A DNA stretch of 64,000 bases from Cyanobacteria bacterium SIG29. GTDB taxonomy: Bacteria; Cyanobacteriota; Vampirovibrionia; Gastranaerophilales; Gastranaerophilaceae. Location: positions 248,001-312,000 of the forward strand of contig SUTV01000001.1 of NCBI GenBank assembly GCA_015152515.1. The letters are read 5' to 3'. A program made the position numbers and the translations under genes. Every line of letters starts with the position of its first letter. Within the stretch, counting starts at the first letter, position 1. Of the stretch, positions 45,424 to 57,540 are shown in pieces. A model generated the notes under the pieces. The model searched no databases. It worked only from the letters and a program-made list of their open reading frames with translations, and was not told where the DNA came from.

Positions 45424-46731
45424 ATGTTTGATGTAGGAATTATTGGAGCTGGACCAGCTGGATACACAGCAGCAATAAGAGCAAGCCAAAGAGGTTTAAA
45501 AGTTATTCTTTTTGAAAAAGAACATGTTGGTGGAACCTGCTTAAATAAAGGATGTATTCCTACAAAAACAATTCTACATTCTTGCAAAATTTTAAATGAA
45601 CTTAAAAGTAGCTCAAAACTTGGAATTAATGTAGAAAATGTATCTTTTGATTTTAATAAAATTCAAGAAAGACAAAAAACTGTTTCAGAAAAAATTAGAA
45701 AATCTCTTTCTACATTAATAAAAAGTTATGGGATAACAATTGTAGAAGAAGAAGCAAAAATCACTGCACCTAATAAAATAAATGATTATGAAGTTAAAAA
45801 CATCATTATTGCAACTGGTTCAAAACCAAATTTAATAAACTTTAATGGAGAATATTCAAAAGATTTAATCATGACTTCTGATGATATTTTAAATACAACA
45901 GAATTACCAAATAGCATTTTAATAGTAGGTTCTGGCGCTATTGGTATTGAATGGGCAAGAATTTTATCATCATTAGGAGTTAAAGTTATTGTTGTTGAAA
46001 TGATGAACCAATTAATTCCAACAGCAGATTATGAAATATCAGAAAGAGTTGTAAGGCTATTTAAAAAAAGTAGAATTGAATTTTATACACAAACAACCAT
46101 TGAATCAATAAATGGCAACATAGTTACACTATCTAATGGAAAAACGATTGAAGTAGATAAAGTTTTACTTGGCGCAGGAAGAAAAACAGATACTATTGAA
46201 GTAAATTCTAACTTCCAAACAAAAGATAAAAACATTTTTGCAATAGGCGATACAAATAGAATTTCAATGCTAGCTCATAGCGCAATGAAACAAGCTGAAG
46301 AAGTAATTGAATACATAACAACTGGAAAAGAAATTCATTTCGATAAAAACTTAGTACCTGCAGTAATTTATGGAACACCAGAAATTGCTCAAATTGGTAA
46401 AACAGAACAAGAATTAAAAGAAAAAAATATTGAATATAAAAAATCCTTCTTCCCTATATCTGCATTAGGAAAAGCTTATGCAGAAGATAAAATTGAAGGA
46501 TTTATCAAAATTTTAGCAACAGAAGATGAGATTTTAGGTGCTCATATTATTTCTGAAGAAGCCAGTGCAATGATTCAACAAATAGCAATTGCAATGGCAA
46601 ACAAGCTATCATATAAAGATATTCAAGAAGTAATTTTTGCTCATCCAACTTATTCAGAAGGAGTGCTAGAAAGTATGTTAGGACTTGATAATATAGCCTT
46701 ACATATTCCACAACAAACAATAAATGCTTAA
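45424..46731 (+). CDS. lpdA: Dihydrolipoyl dehydrogenase
   Basis: FAD- and NAD-dependent E3 enzyme of 2-oxoacid dehydrogenase or glycine cleavage complexes. It has 435 residues, somewhat short. Visible are IIGAGPAGYTAAIRA (about 6), the redox disulfide in GGTCLNKGCIPTK (about 37-49), the NAD-binding LIVGSGAIGIEWARIL (about 165), FAIGDTNRISMLAHSAM (about 277) and the C-terminal HPTYSEGV with catalytic His (about 416). No E1/E2 or gcv genes are nearby, so its complex is unknown. The ATG follows AAGGAGA by 7 bases; a TATAAT lies at 45397-45402 (16 bases after TGTTTA). Confidence 0.93.
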   Translation: MFDVGIIGAGPAGYTAAIRASQRGLKVILFEKEHVGGTCLNKGCIPTKTILHSCKILNELKSSSKLGINVENVSFDFNKIQERQKTVSEKIRKSLSTLIKSYGITIVEEEAKITAPNKINDYEVKNIIIATGSKPNLINFNGEYSKDLIMTSDDILNTTELPNSILIVGSGAIGIEWARILSSLGVKVIVVEMMNQLIPTADYEISERVVRLFKKSRIEFYTQTTIESINGNIVTLSNGKTIEVDKVLLGAGRKTDTIEVNSNFQTKDKNIFAIGDTNRISMLAHSAMKQAEEVIEYITTGKEIHFDKNLVPAVIYGTPEIAQIGKTEQELKEKNIEYKKSFFPISALGKAYAEDKIEGFIKILATEDEILGAHIISEEASAMIQQIAIAMANKLSYKDIQEVIFAHPTYSEGVLESMLGLDNIALHIPQQTINA

Positions 46732-46762
46732 AAAAAAAGAGGTTTTAAGCCTCTTTTTTTAT
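46732..46762. terminator. Bidirectional intrinsic terminator
   Basis: The stem is AAAAAGAGG/CCTCTTTTT with loop TTTTAAG, lying between convergent lpdA and the small exported-protein gene. Confidence 0.85.
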
Positions 46763-47160
46763 AATATTTTTTGAAAACTAATATTATTATTTAGTTCAAT
46801 ATACGAATGTAATTTTTCAATCAAAGCTGGTGAAAAATTATAATTATTATCAGCTGGAATAATTTTCACAAAAGAATTATATCCATCTTGTGCAGAAACT
46901 GATGCTATAAATTCTTTTGTATATGCTTTAAATAATACACTTCCTGTTTTAAATTGGATTTCTTCAATTAAATAATTATGTTCATTAATAGCTGCTAATA
47001 GCAAATAAAGTAAATTTTCAGAATTAGTTTTATATGATTTTGAAAAATCCACATTATTAACAACTTGTTTATTTGCAGGCGCAACTACTTCTTGAGCAAA
47101 AACTGGTTGAACCATATAAAACAAAGATAATATAAATAACGAAACAAATATTTTTTTCAT
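46759..47160 (-). CDS. Small exported protein of unknown function
   Basis: The protein is 133 residues. A signal peptide (MKKIFVSLFILSLFYMVQPVFA-QE) is followed by a soluble domain with NLLYLLLAAINEHNYLIEEIQFKTGSVLF (cited in part, about 45-75) and FIASVSAQDG. The helix-then-strand pattern is not one I can name. Its ATG shares a base with the polA stop (TAATG), so it is probably translated by re-initiation after polA, an odd pairing for an envelope protein. The frame extends 5 codons further upstream, but the signal peptide begins at MKKIF. Confidence 0.7.
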   Translation of the reverse strand: MKKIFVSLFILSLFYMVQPVFAQEVVAPANKQVVNNVDFSKSYKTNSENLLYLLLAAINEHNYLIEEIQFKTGSVLFKAYTKEFIASVSAQDGYNSFVKIIPADNNYNFSPALIEKLHSYIELNNNISFQKIL

Positions 47161-50027
47161 TAATTTTCCATCCAAGATTTACCTGCATAAATATCAACCT
47201 TTAATGGCACTAAGAATGGTTGATTTAATTCCATAGCACTTTGAACAAGTTGTTTAACTTCTTCTATTTCAGTATCAACTGTTTCAATAACAAGTTCATC
47301 ATGCACTTGTATGATTATTTTAGAATTAATGTTATTTTTCTCAAAGTCATTTTGAAGCCTTACCATTGCAAGTTTCATAACATCTGCAGCTGTTCCTTGA
47401 ATTGGAGCATTAATAGCTGCCCTTTGTGCTGCTTCTTGGATTTTACCATTGGTACTTAATAGACCAGAACTCAAATAACGTTTTCTTCCATATAAAGTCT
47501 CAACATAACCATGTGCATATGCAAATTTAATAGTATCATCCATATATTTTTTTACATCAGGATAAGTTGCAAAATATCTATCAATAAAATCTTGCGCTTC
47601 ATAAGGAGAAATACCAAGACTTGAAGCTAACCCATAACGAGATTGACCATAAACGATACCAAAATTTACAGCTTTTGCTTTTGAACGCATATCTTTTGTT
47701 ACTTGTTCTATTGGAACATCAAAAACCTTACTAGCAGTTGCACTATGTACATCTTCATCATTACAAAAAGCTTCAATTAAATTATCATCTCTTGAAATAT
47801 GAGCCAACAATCTTAATTCGATTTGCGAATAATCGGCTGAAATAATTAAATTATTTTTATCTTGAGCAACAAAAGCACCTCTAATACGATTTCCTAATTC
47901 ACTTCTAGCAGGAATATTCTGCAAGTTTGGGTTAGAAGATGATAATCTACCTGTTGTTGTAATAGTTTGATTAAAACTAGCATGAATTCTGCCATCTGCA
48001 ACACTAATCAATTCAGGTAATGTCTCAACATAAGTACTTTTTAATTTAGCTAAATGTCTTTGTTCTAAAATATCTTTGGCTACTTGATGTTCTTCTGCTA
48101 GAGTTTCTAAAACTTTTGCATTTGTAGAAAAACCAGTTTTAGATTTCATGCCTTTAGCTTTCAAATTCATTTTCCCAAACAACATATCACCTACTTGTTT
48201 TGGAGAATTAATATTAAATCTTTCACCAACTGCTTCATAAATTTTATTTTCTACAACATCTAATTTTTCGTTAATTTCTTTTTCAATAACACTTAGATAA
48301 TCAACATCAATGCTTGCACCGTTTTCTTCCATTTTCATTAAAACCAATGACAATGGAACTTCAATGTTATAAAGTAAATCTAATTCTTTTTCATCTAAAT
48401 TTTCTTGCCAGTATTTTGTTAATAACAAAGTAGCGAAAGCATCATCACAAGCATAAGAACCAGCTTCTTCTATTGAAACAGTTTCAATTGTCAAAGATGA
48501 TGAACTATTTTTTAGCAACTCTTCATACTCAACCATAATGTAATCAAGATAATCACTAGCCTGCTGTTTTAAGCCATGTTTTCTTGATGAATCTTTAATA
48601 TAGCTAGCTAACATAGTATCAAAAATCACATTTTTTAATGGCATATTATGTCGTTTTAAAACTTGGCAATCAAATTTAGCATTTTGAAATGTCTTTGCTA
48701 TAGTTTCATCAGCAAAAATAGGCGCCAATTTTTCACTTACAATATCAATATCTAATTGTTGCCCAACTAAATGAAAAACAGGAATGTAATATGATTTAAC
48801 CAAATCATTTTTAGAATTATCTATTTTAACTTTATTATTTTTTGCTTGAATTTGCTCACAATATGCAATTGAAATACCAACTAAATCACATTCCAATGGA
48901 TTTATACCTGTTGTTTCAACATCAACTGAAAAGATTGTTTGTTTTTCTAATTCAATAACTAAATCATCTAATTTATCTTGTGTATCTACTATATTTTTTT
49001 CGTGGTTGTATTCTTTGTGTGATGAGCTAACAAGCATATCACCAATTCCAAGTCCCAATTGCATTTGACCAGTTTGTGATACTTCAACATTATTAGCACA
49101 ATCTGGCGCAACCTTTGCACTCAATGACCCTATTTTAAAAGGTTTTAAAATATTATCAGAATTTTTTAAGAAATTATAAAACTGATTTTTTTTGAAAAAT
49201 TCAATTACTGCATCATAATTTGGCATTTCCAATTTTGCACAATCAAAATCAAATTCTATATCTAGATTGCGCTGAATAGTAGCTAATTCTTTACTCAAAT
49301 AAGCTACATCTTTACCTTCTGTTAATTTTTTATTTAAAGCTTTTTCACTTACTTCATCAATATGTTCATAAATTTGATCTAACTTATCAAACCTTGATAA
49401 CAACTTACAAGCGGTTTTATCGCCAATACCTTTAATACCTGGAATATTATCTGATGTATCACCACTCAATGCTTTATAATCAATAATTTGATATGGGTAA
49501 ACTCCCATTTTGTCATAAACTTTATACCAATCAAATTCAACTAGTTCACCTTTTGAAGGCATAATAACTTTAATAAACCCTTCTCTATCAACTAATTGAA
49601 AAGAATCTCTATCACCTGTTAATATGTATGTTTTATGTTGTTTTTGCTTTGCTTTTGTTGCAATTGTTCCAATAACATCATCAGCTTCATAACCTTCTTT
49701 TGTTAAAATCGGAATATTTAAAGCTTGCAAACCTTCAACAATTAATTGAATTTGACTTCTTAAAGTATCAGGCATACTCTCACGATTAGCCTTATATTCA
49801 CTATACATTTCAGTTCTATAAGTTTGTCTTGAAACATCAAAAGTAACTGCAATAGAATCAGGCTTAATTGATGAATTTTGCAATAAATCAAAAAGAGCTT
49901 TAAAAAACCCAAAAACCGCCCAAGTTGGTTGGTTATCAGATGTTTTCATGCCAGTTCTTTCTAACGCAAAAAAGTATCTATACGCTAGTGCGTGACCATC
50001 AATTAATATAAAACTCTTATCCTGCAT
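47160..50027 (-). CDS. polA: DNA polymerase I
   Basis: Repair and replication polymerase of 955 residues with all three activities. The 5' nuclease (about 1-290) shows LIDGHALAYRYFFAL, EADDVIGT, LTGDRDSFQL and GIKGIGDKTA. The 3'-5' exonuclease (about 345-540) looks active because its acidic residues are present: DVETTG, FQNAKFDCQVL, YACDDAF. The polymerase has DYSQIELRLL (motif A), KAVNFGIVYGQSRYGL (motif B) and QVHDELVIE (motif C). Many gut bacteria have lost the proofreading residues; this one has not. No clear promoter is called. Confidence 0.98.
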   Translation of the reverse strand: MQDKSFILIDGHALAYRYFFALERTGMKTSDNQPTWAVFGFFKALFDLLQNSSIKPDSIAVTFDVSRQTYRTEMYSEYKANRESMPDTLRSQIQLIVEGLQALNIPILTKEGYEADDVIGTIATKAKQKQHKTYILTGDRDSFQLVDREGFIKVIMPSKGELVEFDWYKVYDKMGVYPYQIIDYKALSGDTSDNIPGIKGIGDKTACKLLSRFDKLDQIYEHIDEVSEKALNKKLTEGKDVAYLSKELATIQRNLDIEFDFDCAKLEMPNYDAVIEFFKKNQFYNFLKNSDNILKPFKIGSLSAKVAPDCANNVEVSQTGQMQLGLGIGDMLVSSSHKEYNHEKNIVDTQDKLDDLVIELEKQTIFSVDVETTGINPLECDLVGISIAYCEQIQAKNNKVKIDNSKNDLVKSYYIPVFHLVGQQLDIDIVSEKLAPIFADETIAKTFQNAKFDCQVLKRHNMPLKNVIFDTMLASYIKDSSRKHGLKQQASDYLDYIMVEYEELLKNSSSSLTIETVSIEEAGSYACDDAFATLLLTKYWQENLDEKELDLLYNIEVPLSLVLMKMEENGASIDVDYLSVIEKEINEKLDVVENKIYEAVGERFNINSPKQVGDMLFGKMNLKAKGMKSKTGFSTNAKVLETLAEEHQVAKDILEQRHLAKLKSTYVETLPELISVADGRIHASFNQTITTTGRLSSSNPNLQNIPARSELGNRIRGAFVAQDKNNLIISADYSQIELRLLAHISRDDNLIEAFCNDEDVHSATASKVFDVPIEQVTKDMRSKAKAVNFGIVYGQSRYGLASSLGISPYEAQDFIDRYFATYPDVKKYMDDTIKFAYAHGYVETLYGRKRYLSSGLLSTNGKIQEAAQRAAINAPIQGTAADVMKLAMVRLQNDFEKNNINSKIIIQVHDELVIETVDTEIEEVKQLVQSAMELNQPFLVPLKVDIYAGKSWMEN

Positions 50028-50088
50028 ACAAAATTCCCCAAATCTATTACTATATTTTAATAGATTTAGGCATGCTTAACAACGAATG

Positions 50089-50418
50089 TTAATCTAATGT
50101 AAACTGTTGTTGATATTGCTCTATACCATCAATTTTATGTTGTTCTTCTTTTAACAAGACAAAATTTTCCAATACTAAAACATCCAAATCAGTATACATA
50201 AAGCATTTATAAGCATTTTCTGGCGTATTAACAATTGGTTCACCACGAATATTAAAAGAAGTATTCACTACAACACTACAATCAGTTAATTTTTTAAATT
50301 CATTAATTATATTCCAATATCTTGGATTAACTGCTTTAGACACAGTTTGAATTCTTGCAGAATAATTAACATGGGTAATAGCTGGAAGAGTTGAACGATA
50401 TGCTTTTAACTTATATTT
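50089..50418 (-). pseudogene. Remnant of a NodU/CmcH-type carbamoyltransferase (C-terminal end only)
   Basis: About 109 codons matching only the C-terminal end of carbamoyltransferases: RSTLPAITHVNYSARIQTV, NPRYWNIINEFKKLT, then VVVNTSFNIRGEPIVNTPENAYKCFM (cited in part) and LDVLVLENFVLLK. An in-frame TAG at 50419-50421 closes the frame just before the homology begins. The first 450 or so residues of a normal enzyme are absent, replaced by a short spacer and the TPR gene. There is no start codon in a convincing context (only a GTG at 50343). It is best read as a decayed gene, although the remaining frame has no internal stop. Confidence 0.8.
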
Positions 50419-50442
50419 CTATTAAAAAATTTTTCCTTTTCA

Positions 50443-52212
50443 TTATTTTTCATCTTTTTCTAATTCTGCCAACATTTCTTGCGCTTCTTCATGCTCTGGG
50501 AAAATTTTCATAATTTCTTCTATATAAAATTTAGCGCCAGTCTTGTCACCTAATGCTTTTCTACATTTTGCCAAATTCAAAATAACAGAAATGTTATTTG
50601 GAACAGACAATTTTACCAAACCGAATAAAGTTTCAGCCGTTGAATACTCACCCATTTCATAATTAATTTGAGCTAATAAATTTGCAACTTCAACATTTGG
50701 ATTGAAATTATAAACTTCCTCTAAAAATTGTTTTGCATTTTCATAATTTTTTTCAAGATAAAAAACTTCACCTAAATGAAACAAAACTTGAAGATTTCTA
50801 GGTTCTTGTTTGAATGCTCTCAACAATACTTCTTTAGCCTGTTTAATCATATTTTTAGCAATATAGTTTAAAGCAATACTAACAAGCATAAAAGCAGGCA
50901 AATATTCCATCTTTAAAAGTTTATTATAATATTTTTTTGCCATTTCAAAATCAGACATTAAAAAATTATAATTTGCATATTCAAAAATAAGATTTATATT
51001 ATCTGGTTCTATTTTTAAAGCCTTTAAGAATAAATCTGTAGCTCTATCAAAGAATTTTCTTTGCATATAAATAATAGCCAAATCCTTATATGCTAAAACA
51101 AAATCAGGATGAGTATTTATCAATTGTTTATAGATTTCTTCAGCTTTATCAGTATCATTTGATTTAGCACACAAAACAGCATATTGATATAAAATATCTT
51201 TTTTGCCAACACCAGATTGAATAAGTTCAAAATACAAAGCTTTTGCTGAATCAATAAAACCGCGTCTTGAATATAGTGAAGCCAAATGCAATTTTAATTG
51301 AACAGAATTCATATTAAAAGTTAAAAGTTTTTCAATTATTTTAGAAGCCTCATCTAATTTTCCCAAACCTTCTAAAGCACAAGCCAAATTATATTTATGA
51401 GTTTCTTTAGATGGGTCACGAGAAACTAATTCTTCAAATAATGGAACAGCCTGCTCATATTTCATCAACTTCAAGTAAGAAATAGCACAAGGAAGCAAAT
51501 AATTAATTTTTCTTTCTTTTTCCAATGCTTTTTCTAAAAATTGAACCGCACCTGCAAAATCTTCTTTTGAAAAATTAACCATACCTATGTTATACAATAA
51601 AGATTGGTCTTCGCTATTTAGAGAATATGCCTTTTCATAACATTTTACAGCATTATCCAAATCACCCTTTGTAAAATAAACTACACCTAATTTATTGTGA
51701 TATTTAGACTCATTCGGTTCAAGTTTTAAGGTCTCAAGCAAATATTGAAGAGCCATATCAGGTTTGCCACTTTCCAAAGAAGCTGTTGCTAAAATATCAT
51801 AAATTTGAACATCTTCAGAATCTAAGAAAAGCATTTTTTCTGCATATTTTAAAACTTCATCATATTTAAATTGTTTCATCAAACAAATAGACAAAGTTTT
51901 ATATGCGTTAAGATATTCATCACGCAATTGAAGAACCTTTAACAACAATTCTTCTGATTTGCTTAATTTTTCTTGTTCTAGATAAATTACGGCCAAATAA
52001 TATAAAGAAAGTGCATCTTCATAATTATTAGCAATTAAAAATTCAAAGTTTTTTTGTGCCTCATCCTTACAGCCCAAATTAACATTACAAAGACCTAAGT
52101 GTTTTTGCAGTTCAACATCATTTTCAGCTTCACTATAATTTTCCATAATTATAGATTTAGCCTGTTCATAATTTTCTTGCTCAATTAATTTTACAATTTC
52201 TTCTTTATTCAT
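50443..52212 (-). CDS. Large tetratricopeptide repeat protein
   Basis: The 589 residues are almost entirely TPR helices, about fifteen to sixteen repeats of 34 residues from residue 5 to the end. Well-formed copies include ALSLYYLAVIYLEQEKLSKSEE, SKYHNKLGVVYFTKGDLDNAVKCYEKA (cited in part) and LAYKDLAIIYMQRKFFDRATDLF. There is no signal peptide or catalytic domain, so it is a cytoplasmic protein-interaction scaffold. A minus-strand promoter (52241-52268) lies just upstream, divergent from ndk. Partners unknown. Confidence 0.93.
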   Translation of the reverse strand: MNKEEIVKLIEQENYEQAKSIIMENYSEAENDVELQKHLGLCNVNLGCKDEAQKNFEFLIANNYEDALSLYYLAVIYLEQEKLSKSEELLLKVLQLRDEYLNAYKTLSICLMKQFKYDEVLKYAEKMLFLDSEDVQIYDILATASLESGKPDMALQYLLETLKLEPNESKYHNKLGVVYFTKGDLDNAVKCYEKAYSLNSEDQSLLYNIGMVNFSKEDFAGAVQFLEKALEKERKINYLLPCAISYLKLMKYEQAVPLFEELVSRDPSKETHKYNLACALEGLGKLDEASKIIEKLLTFNMNSVQLKLHLASLYSRRGFIDSAKALYFELIQSGVGKKDILYQYAVLCAKSNDTDKAEEIYKQLINTHPDFVLAYKDLAIIYMQRKFFDRATDLFLKALKIEPDNINLIFEYANYNFLMSDFEMAKKYYNKLLKMEYLPAFMLVSIALNYIAKNMIKQAKEVLLRAFKQEPRNLQVLFHLGEVFYLEKNYENAKQFLEEVYNFNPNVEVANLLAQINYEMGEYSTAETLFGLVKLSVPNNISVILNLAKCRKALGDKTGAKFYIEEIMKIFPEHEEAQEMLAELEKDEK

Positions 52213-52240
52213 CTTACAAAGCCCAATGTAACTATTATAA

Positions 52241-52268
52241 ATTATATCAAATTAACTAAAAAGAACAA
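52241..52268 (-). promoter_or_regulatory. Promoter for the TPR gene
   Basis: On the minus strand TTGTTC and TATAAT are separated by 16 bases, about 30 bases before the ATG. Confidence 0.65.
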
Positions 52269-52273
52269 TATAA

Positions 52274-52302
52274 TTGAAAAAAAAGCAAATTTATGCTGTA
52301 AT
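52274..52302 (+). promoter_or_regulatory. Promoter for ndk-tgt
   Basis: TTGAAA and TGTAAT are separated by 17 bases. It lies inside a longer open frame upstream of ndk, supporting the ATG at 52337 as the true start. Confidence 0.6.
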
Positions 52303-52336
52303 TAATAAATTATATAGGTTAAAAGGGAGATTAAAA

Positions 52337-55006
<2,670 letters not shown>

Positions 55007-55007
55007 A

Positions 55008-55970
55008 TTACATTCCTATATTTTCATCAAATTTCATAATATCTATAATTGAAAGAATACTAACAATTTCTAGTAATATAGCTCTATAATTCGCAATATT
55101 TGTCGCTGATTCAAGCAATGGAACTTCGAACCAATCTTTAGATGAAGAAACACCAATATGTACCATGCCATTTTCAAAAGAAACAACAATGCCAGAGCCA
55201 ATCTTTTTATTTCTTAATTCCAATAACCTTTGCATAAAAGCAGGTGTTATCAAATATCTTGCTTCTATCTGATCATACGAATACACATCATAAACTTTTT
55301 CAAATTCTGGGTCTTCTAAATTAACTTTTTGTTTTGATAAAAAATCAAAACAACCATTTAATTTAATTACAGTTTTGCTTGAAAACTTTTTAAAAGATTT
55401 AAAACGAATAAGCAAACCATCAAAAATTTTTTCAGTATGTCTATTTTTTCCAGAACCGGTAACCCTCTTTAATCTAATCTCATCAATATGAACGTATAAG
55501 CCATTATAATATCCGCCTAAAGAATCATCACAACTAAAACGATTATAATTATCAAATAACATTAGTGTTGATACATAAGAATTCAATGCGGTTGGATGAT
55601 AAGAATCTTCTACAATCTCAAATTCACCAATAAAAGATAATATTTTAGGCAAAATAGCCTTCTTTGCCTTTTTTTTAAATTGTTTAACAATAAAAGAACA
55701 AATAGCTATTACAAAGCCCCAATATAAAACTACAAAGGTTAAAATATTTTCCATATCATGGGAATTTATATTTTTAAAAGAAGATAAATTTAAAACAACA
55801 ATTGTTGCAAATACAATTACAGAAATAGAAAGAATAGCAATAATTAAATTTAGTACATATTTTCTTTCTTTTTCAATCGATTGCATACTAACTTTGATTT
55901 TTTTTCTGCAAAACTCATAGAATTCAGAAGAAAATGCCTTCTTTTGGATATCAATATAGCGTTTATCCAT
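55008..55970 (-). CDS. DUF3137 membrane protein (first copy)
   Basis: The protein is 320 residues with two membrane segments (about 42-64 and 76-96) after a short cytoplasmic start, then a domain with KAILPKILSFIGEFEI (about 104), LYVHIDEIRLKRVTGSGKNRHTEKIFDGLLIRF (cited in part, about 155-190), and ARYLITPAFMQRLLELR (about 245). It resembles DUF3137 more clearly than the second copy and shares the ITPAFMQRL / LTPSFMERL element with it. It is located 10 bases after lemA, suggesting a membrane complex with LemA. Function unknown. Confidence 0.8.
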   Translation of the reverse strand: MDKRYIDIQKKAFSSEFYEFCRKKIKVSMQSIEKERKYVLNLIIAILSISVIVFATIVVLNLSSFKNINSHDMENILTFVVLYWGFVIAICSFIVKQFKKKAKKAILPKILSFIGEFEIVEDSYHPTALNSYVSTLMLFDNYNRFSCDDSLGGYYNGLYVHIDEIRLKRVTGSGKNRHTEKIFDGLLIRFKSFKKFSSKTVIKLNGCFDFLSKQKVNLEDPEFEKVYDVYSYDQIEARYLITPAFMQRLLELRNKKIGSGIVVSFENGMVHIGVSSSKDWFEVPLLESATNIANYRAILLEIVSILSIIDIMKFDENIGM

Positions 55971-55980
55971 TCATCAAACC

Positions 55981-56535
55981 TTATAGAAATTTACTAGCAT
56001 CAATTGGTTGCTTACTTTGAACATCAGTTTCAAAATAACTCAAATTCGCAGCTTCACCAGCAAAAGAAGCAAATAATGTACCAGGAAATATTTCAATTGA
56101 ATTTTTTAAGATTTTAACAGATGAATTGTAGAATCTTCTTGCAGCTGCAATATTTTCTTCAACTTCATTATAAGTTTTCATAGCTTGTGTCATTGTAGCA
56201 TCAGATTTCAACGCTGGATAATTTTCTACATTTAACATTAAATTTTTTAATTGCACATCTAATTGAGCTTCAGCTTGGAATTTTTCTTTAGAACCAAGCA
56301 TTGCATTACTAGCTTGCATTCTTAATTGTGTAATTTTTTCAAATAATTCTGTTTCATGTTCCATAAATTTTTTAGCAATTGTAAGAACATTCGGTATTAA
56401 ATCATATCTTTTTCTTAATTGAACATCAATTCCAGATAAAGCCTCTAATGCAGTATTTTTATTTCTAATTACAGTTGCATAATAAGAATACATAACAACA
56501 ACTACAATAACAGCTATTAATATAAATAAATTCAT
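55981..56535 (-). CDS. lemA: LemA family protein
   Basis: The protein is 184 residues. An N-terminal membrane anchor (LFILIAVIVVVVMYSYYATVI) is followed by a long helical bundle with the family core LRKRYDLIPNVLTIAKKFMEHE (cited in part, about 40-60), the ARRFYNSSVKILKNSIEIFPG motif (cited in part, about 135-155) and a C-terminal YFETDVQSK. LemA proteins are membrane-associated and of uncertain function. It heads an operon with two DUF3137 proteins. On the minus strand TTTGAA and TATTAT 16 bases apart lie upstream, a possible promoter. Confidence 0.94.
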   Translation of the reverse strand: MNLFILIAVIVVVVMYSYYATVIRNKNTALEALSGIDVQLRKRYDLIPNVLTIAKKFMEHETELFEKITQLRMQASNAMLGSKEKFQAEAQLDVQLKNLMLNVENYPALKSDATMTQAMKTYNEVEENIAAARRFYNSSVKILKNSIEIFPGTLFASFAGEAANLSYFETDVQSKQPIDASKFL

Positions 56536-56600
56536 AATTTAATATCCTTTTCATTGCCTAACTTTTCTATAATACCATTTTTTTTAAAAATTCAAACCTA

Positions 56601-56630
56601 AAAAAAGAGGAGATTTTTCTCCTCTTTTTT
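56601..56630 (-). terminator. Intrinsic terminator near lemA/fabI boundary
   Basis: The stem is AAAAAAGAGGAG/CTCCTCTTTTTT with loop ATTTTT, 16 bases after the fabI stop on the minus strand. The flanks are symmetric, so it could stop transcription either way. Confidence 0.8.
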
Positions 56631-56645
56631 ATTACTTATCATAAA

Positions 56646-57443
56646 CTATTTTGTAAGCATTTCCATTTCATCAGATGATGTATATACACAATGACAACCA
56701 CAATCAACGTGAATAACTTCACCAGTTACTCCTGATGATAAATCTGATAATAAATACAAACCAGTTTTTCCAACATCTTCTAAAGATACATTTCTTTTTA
56801 GAGGTGCTTTTAATACAGCAGCTTTTAACATTTTACCAAAACCATCAATACCACTTGCAGCAAGTGTTTTAACAGCACCAGCAGAAATACAATTAACTCT
56901 AATACCATATTTACCTAAATTATCAGCTAAATATCTAGAAGCAGATTCTAATGCAGCCTTAGCAACACCCATTACATTGTAACTTGGAACAACCTTCTCT
57001 CCACCAAGATATGTTAAAGCTAAAATAGAACCACCTTCGTTCATAATTGGTTGAGCATTTCTAGCTAATGTAACTAATGAATAAGCACTAACGCCCATTG
57101 CTATATCCCAGCCTTCTTTAGATGTATTAATAAATTCACCAGTTAAATCTTCTCTTTTTGCGAATGCAACAGCGTGAACAACAAAATCAATTTTTCCATA
57201 TTCTTTTTCTACTGCATCAAAAACAGCTTTAACTTCATCTTCTTTTGTAACATCACAAGACATAATAACTTTTGCATTCATACCTTCAGCAATAGGACGA
57301 ACTCTTTTTTCCATAACTTCACCAGCGTATGTGAAAGCTATTTCAGCACCCGCATCATATAATTGTTTGGCTATACCATATGCTATACCATGAGTATTAG
57401 AAACGCCAAATATAACGCCTCTTTTACCTTCCATTAAATTCAT
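56646..57443 (-). CDS. fabI: Enoyl-[acyl-carrier-protein] reductase (NADH)
   Basis: Last reduction of each fatty-acid elongation cycle. The protein is 265 residues with KRGVIFGVSNTHGIAYGIAKQL (cited in part, about 7-26). The catalytic Tyr/Lys pair is in VPSYNVMGVAKAALES (about 152-167), with FabI spacing. RVNCISAGAVKTLAA (about 191) and the C-terminal SSGVTGEVIHVDCG follow. This is the short-chain dehydrogenase type rather than FabK or FabL. It appears to be a single-gene unit. Confidence 0.95.
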   Translation of the reverse strand: MNLMEGKRGVIFGVSNTHGIAYGIAKQLYDAGAEIAFTYAGEVMEKRVRPIAEGMNAKVIMSCDVTKEDEVKAVFDAVEKEYGKIDFVVHAVAFAKREDLTGEFINTSKEGWDIAMGVSAYSLVTLARNAQPIMNEGGSILALTYLGGEKVVPSYNVMGVAKAALESASRYLADNLGKYGIRVNCISAGAVKTLAASGIDGFGKMLKAAVLKAPLKRNVSLEDVGKTGLYLLSDLSSGVTGEVIHVDCGCHCVYTSSDEMEMLTK

Positions 57444-57507
57444 AATTAGAACTCCTTTTACTAACCGTTTGATGATATTTTACAATCAAAAAAATCATTT
57501 ATCAATA

Positions 57508-57537
57508 AAAAGGGCTTCTATCTATCTAAAGCCCTTT
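57508..57537 (-). terminator. Intrinsic terminator after the DUF475 gene
   Basis: On the minus strand a stem of about 9 pairs (AAAGGGCTT type) has a 12-base loop and is followed by TTTTTATT, immediately after the stop at 57541. Confidence 0.75.
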
Positions 57538-57540
57538 GTT

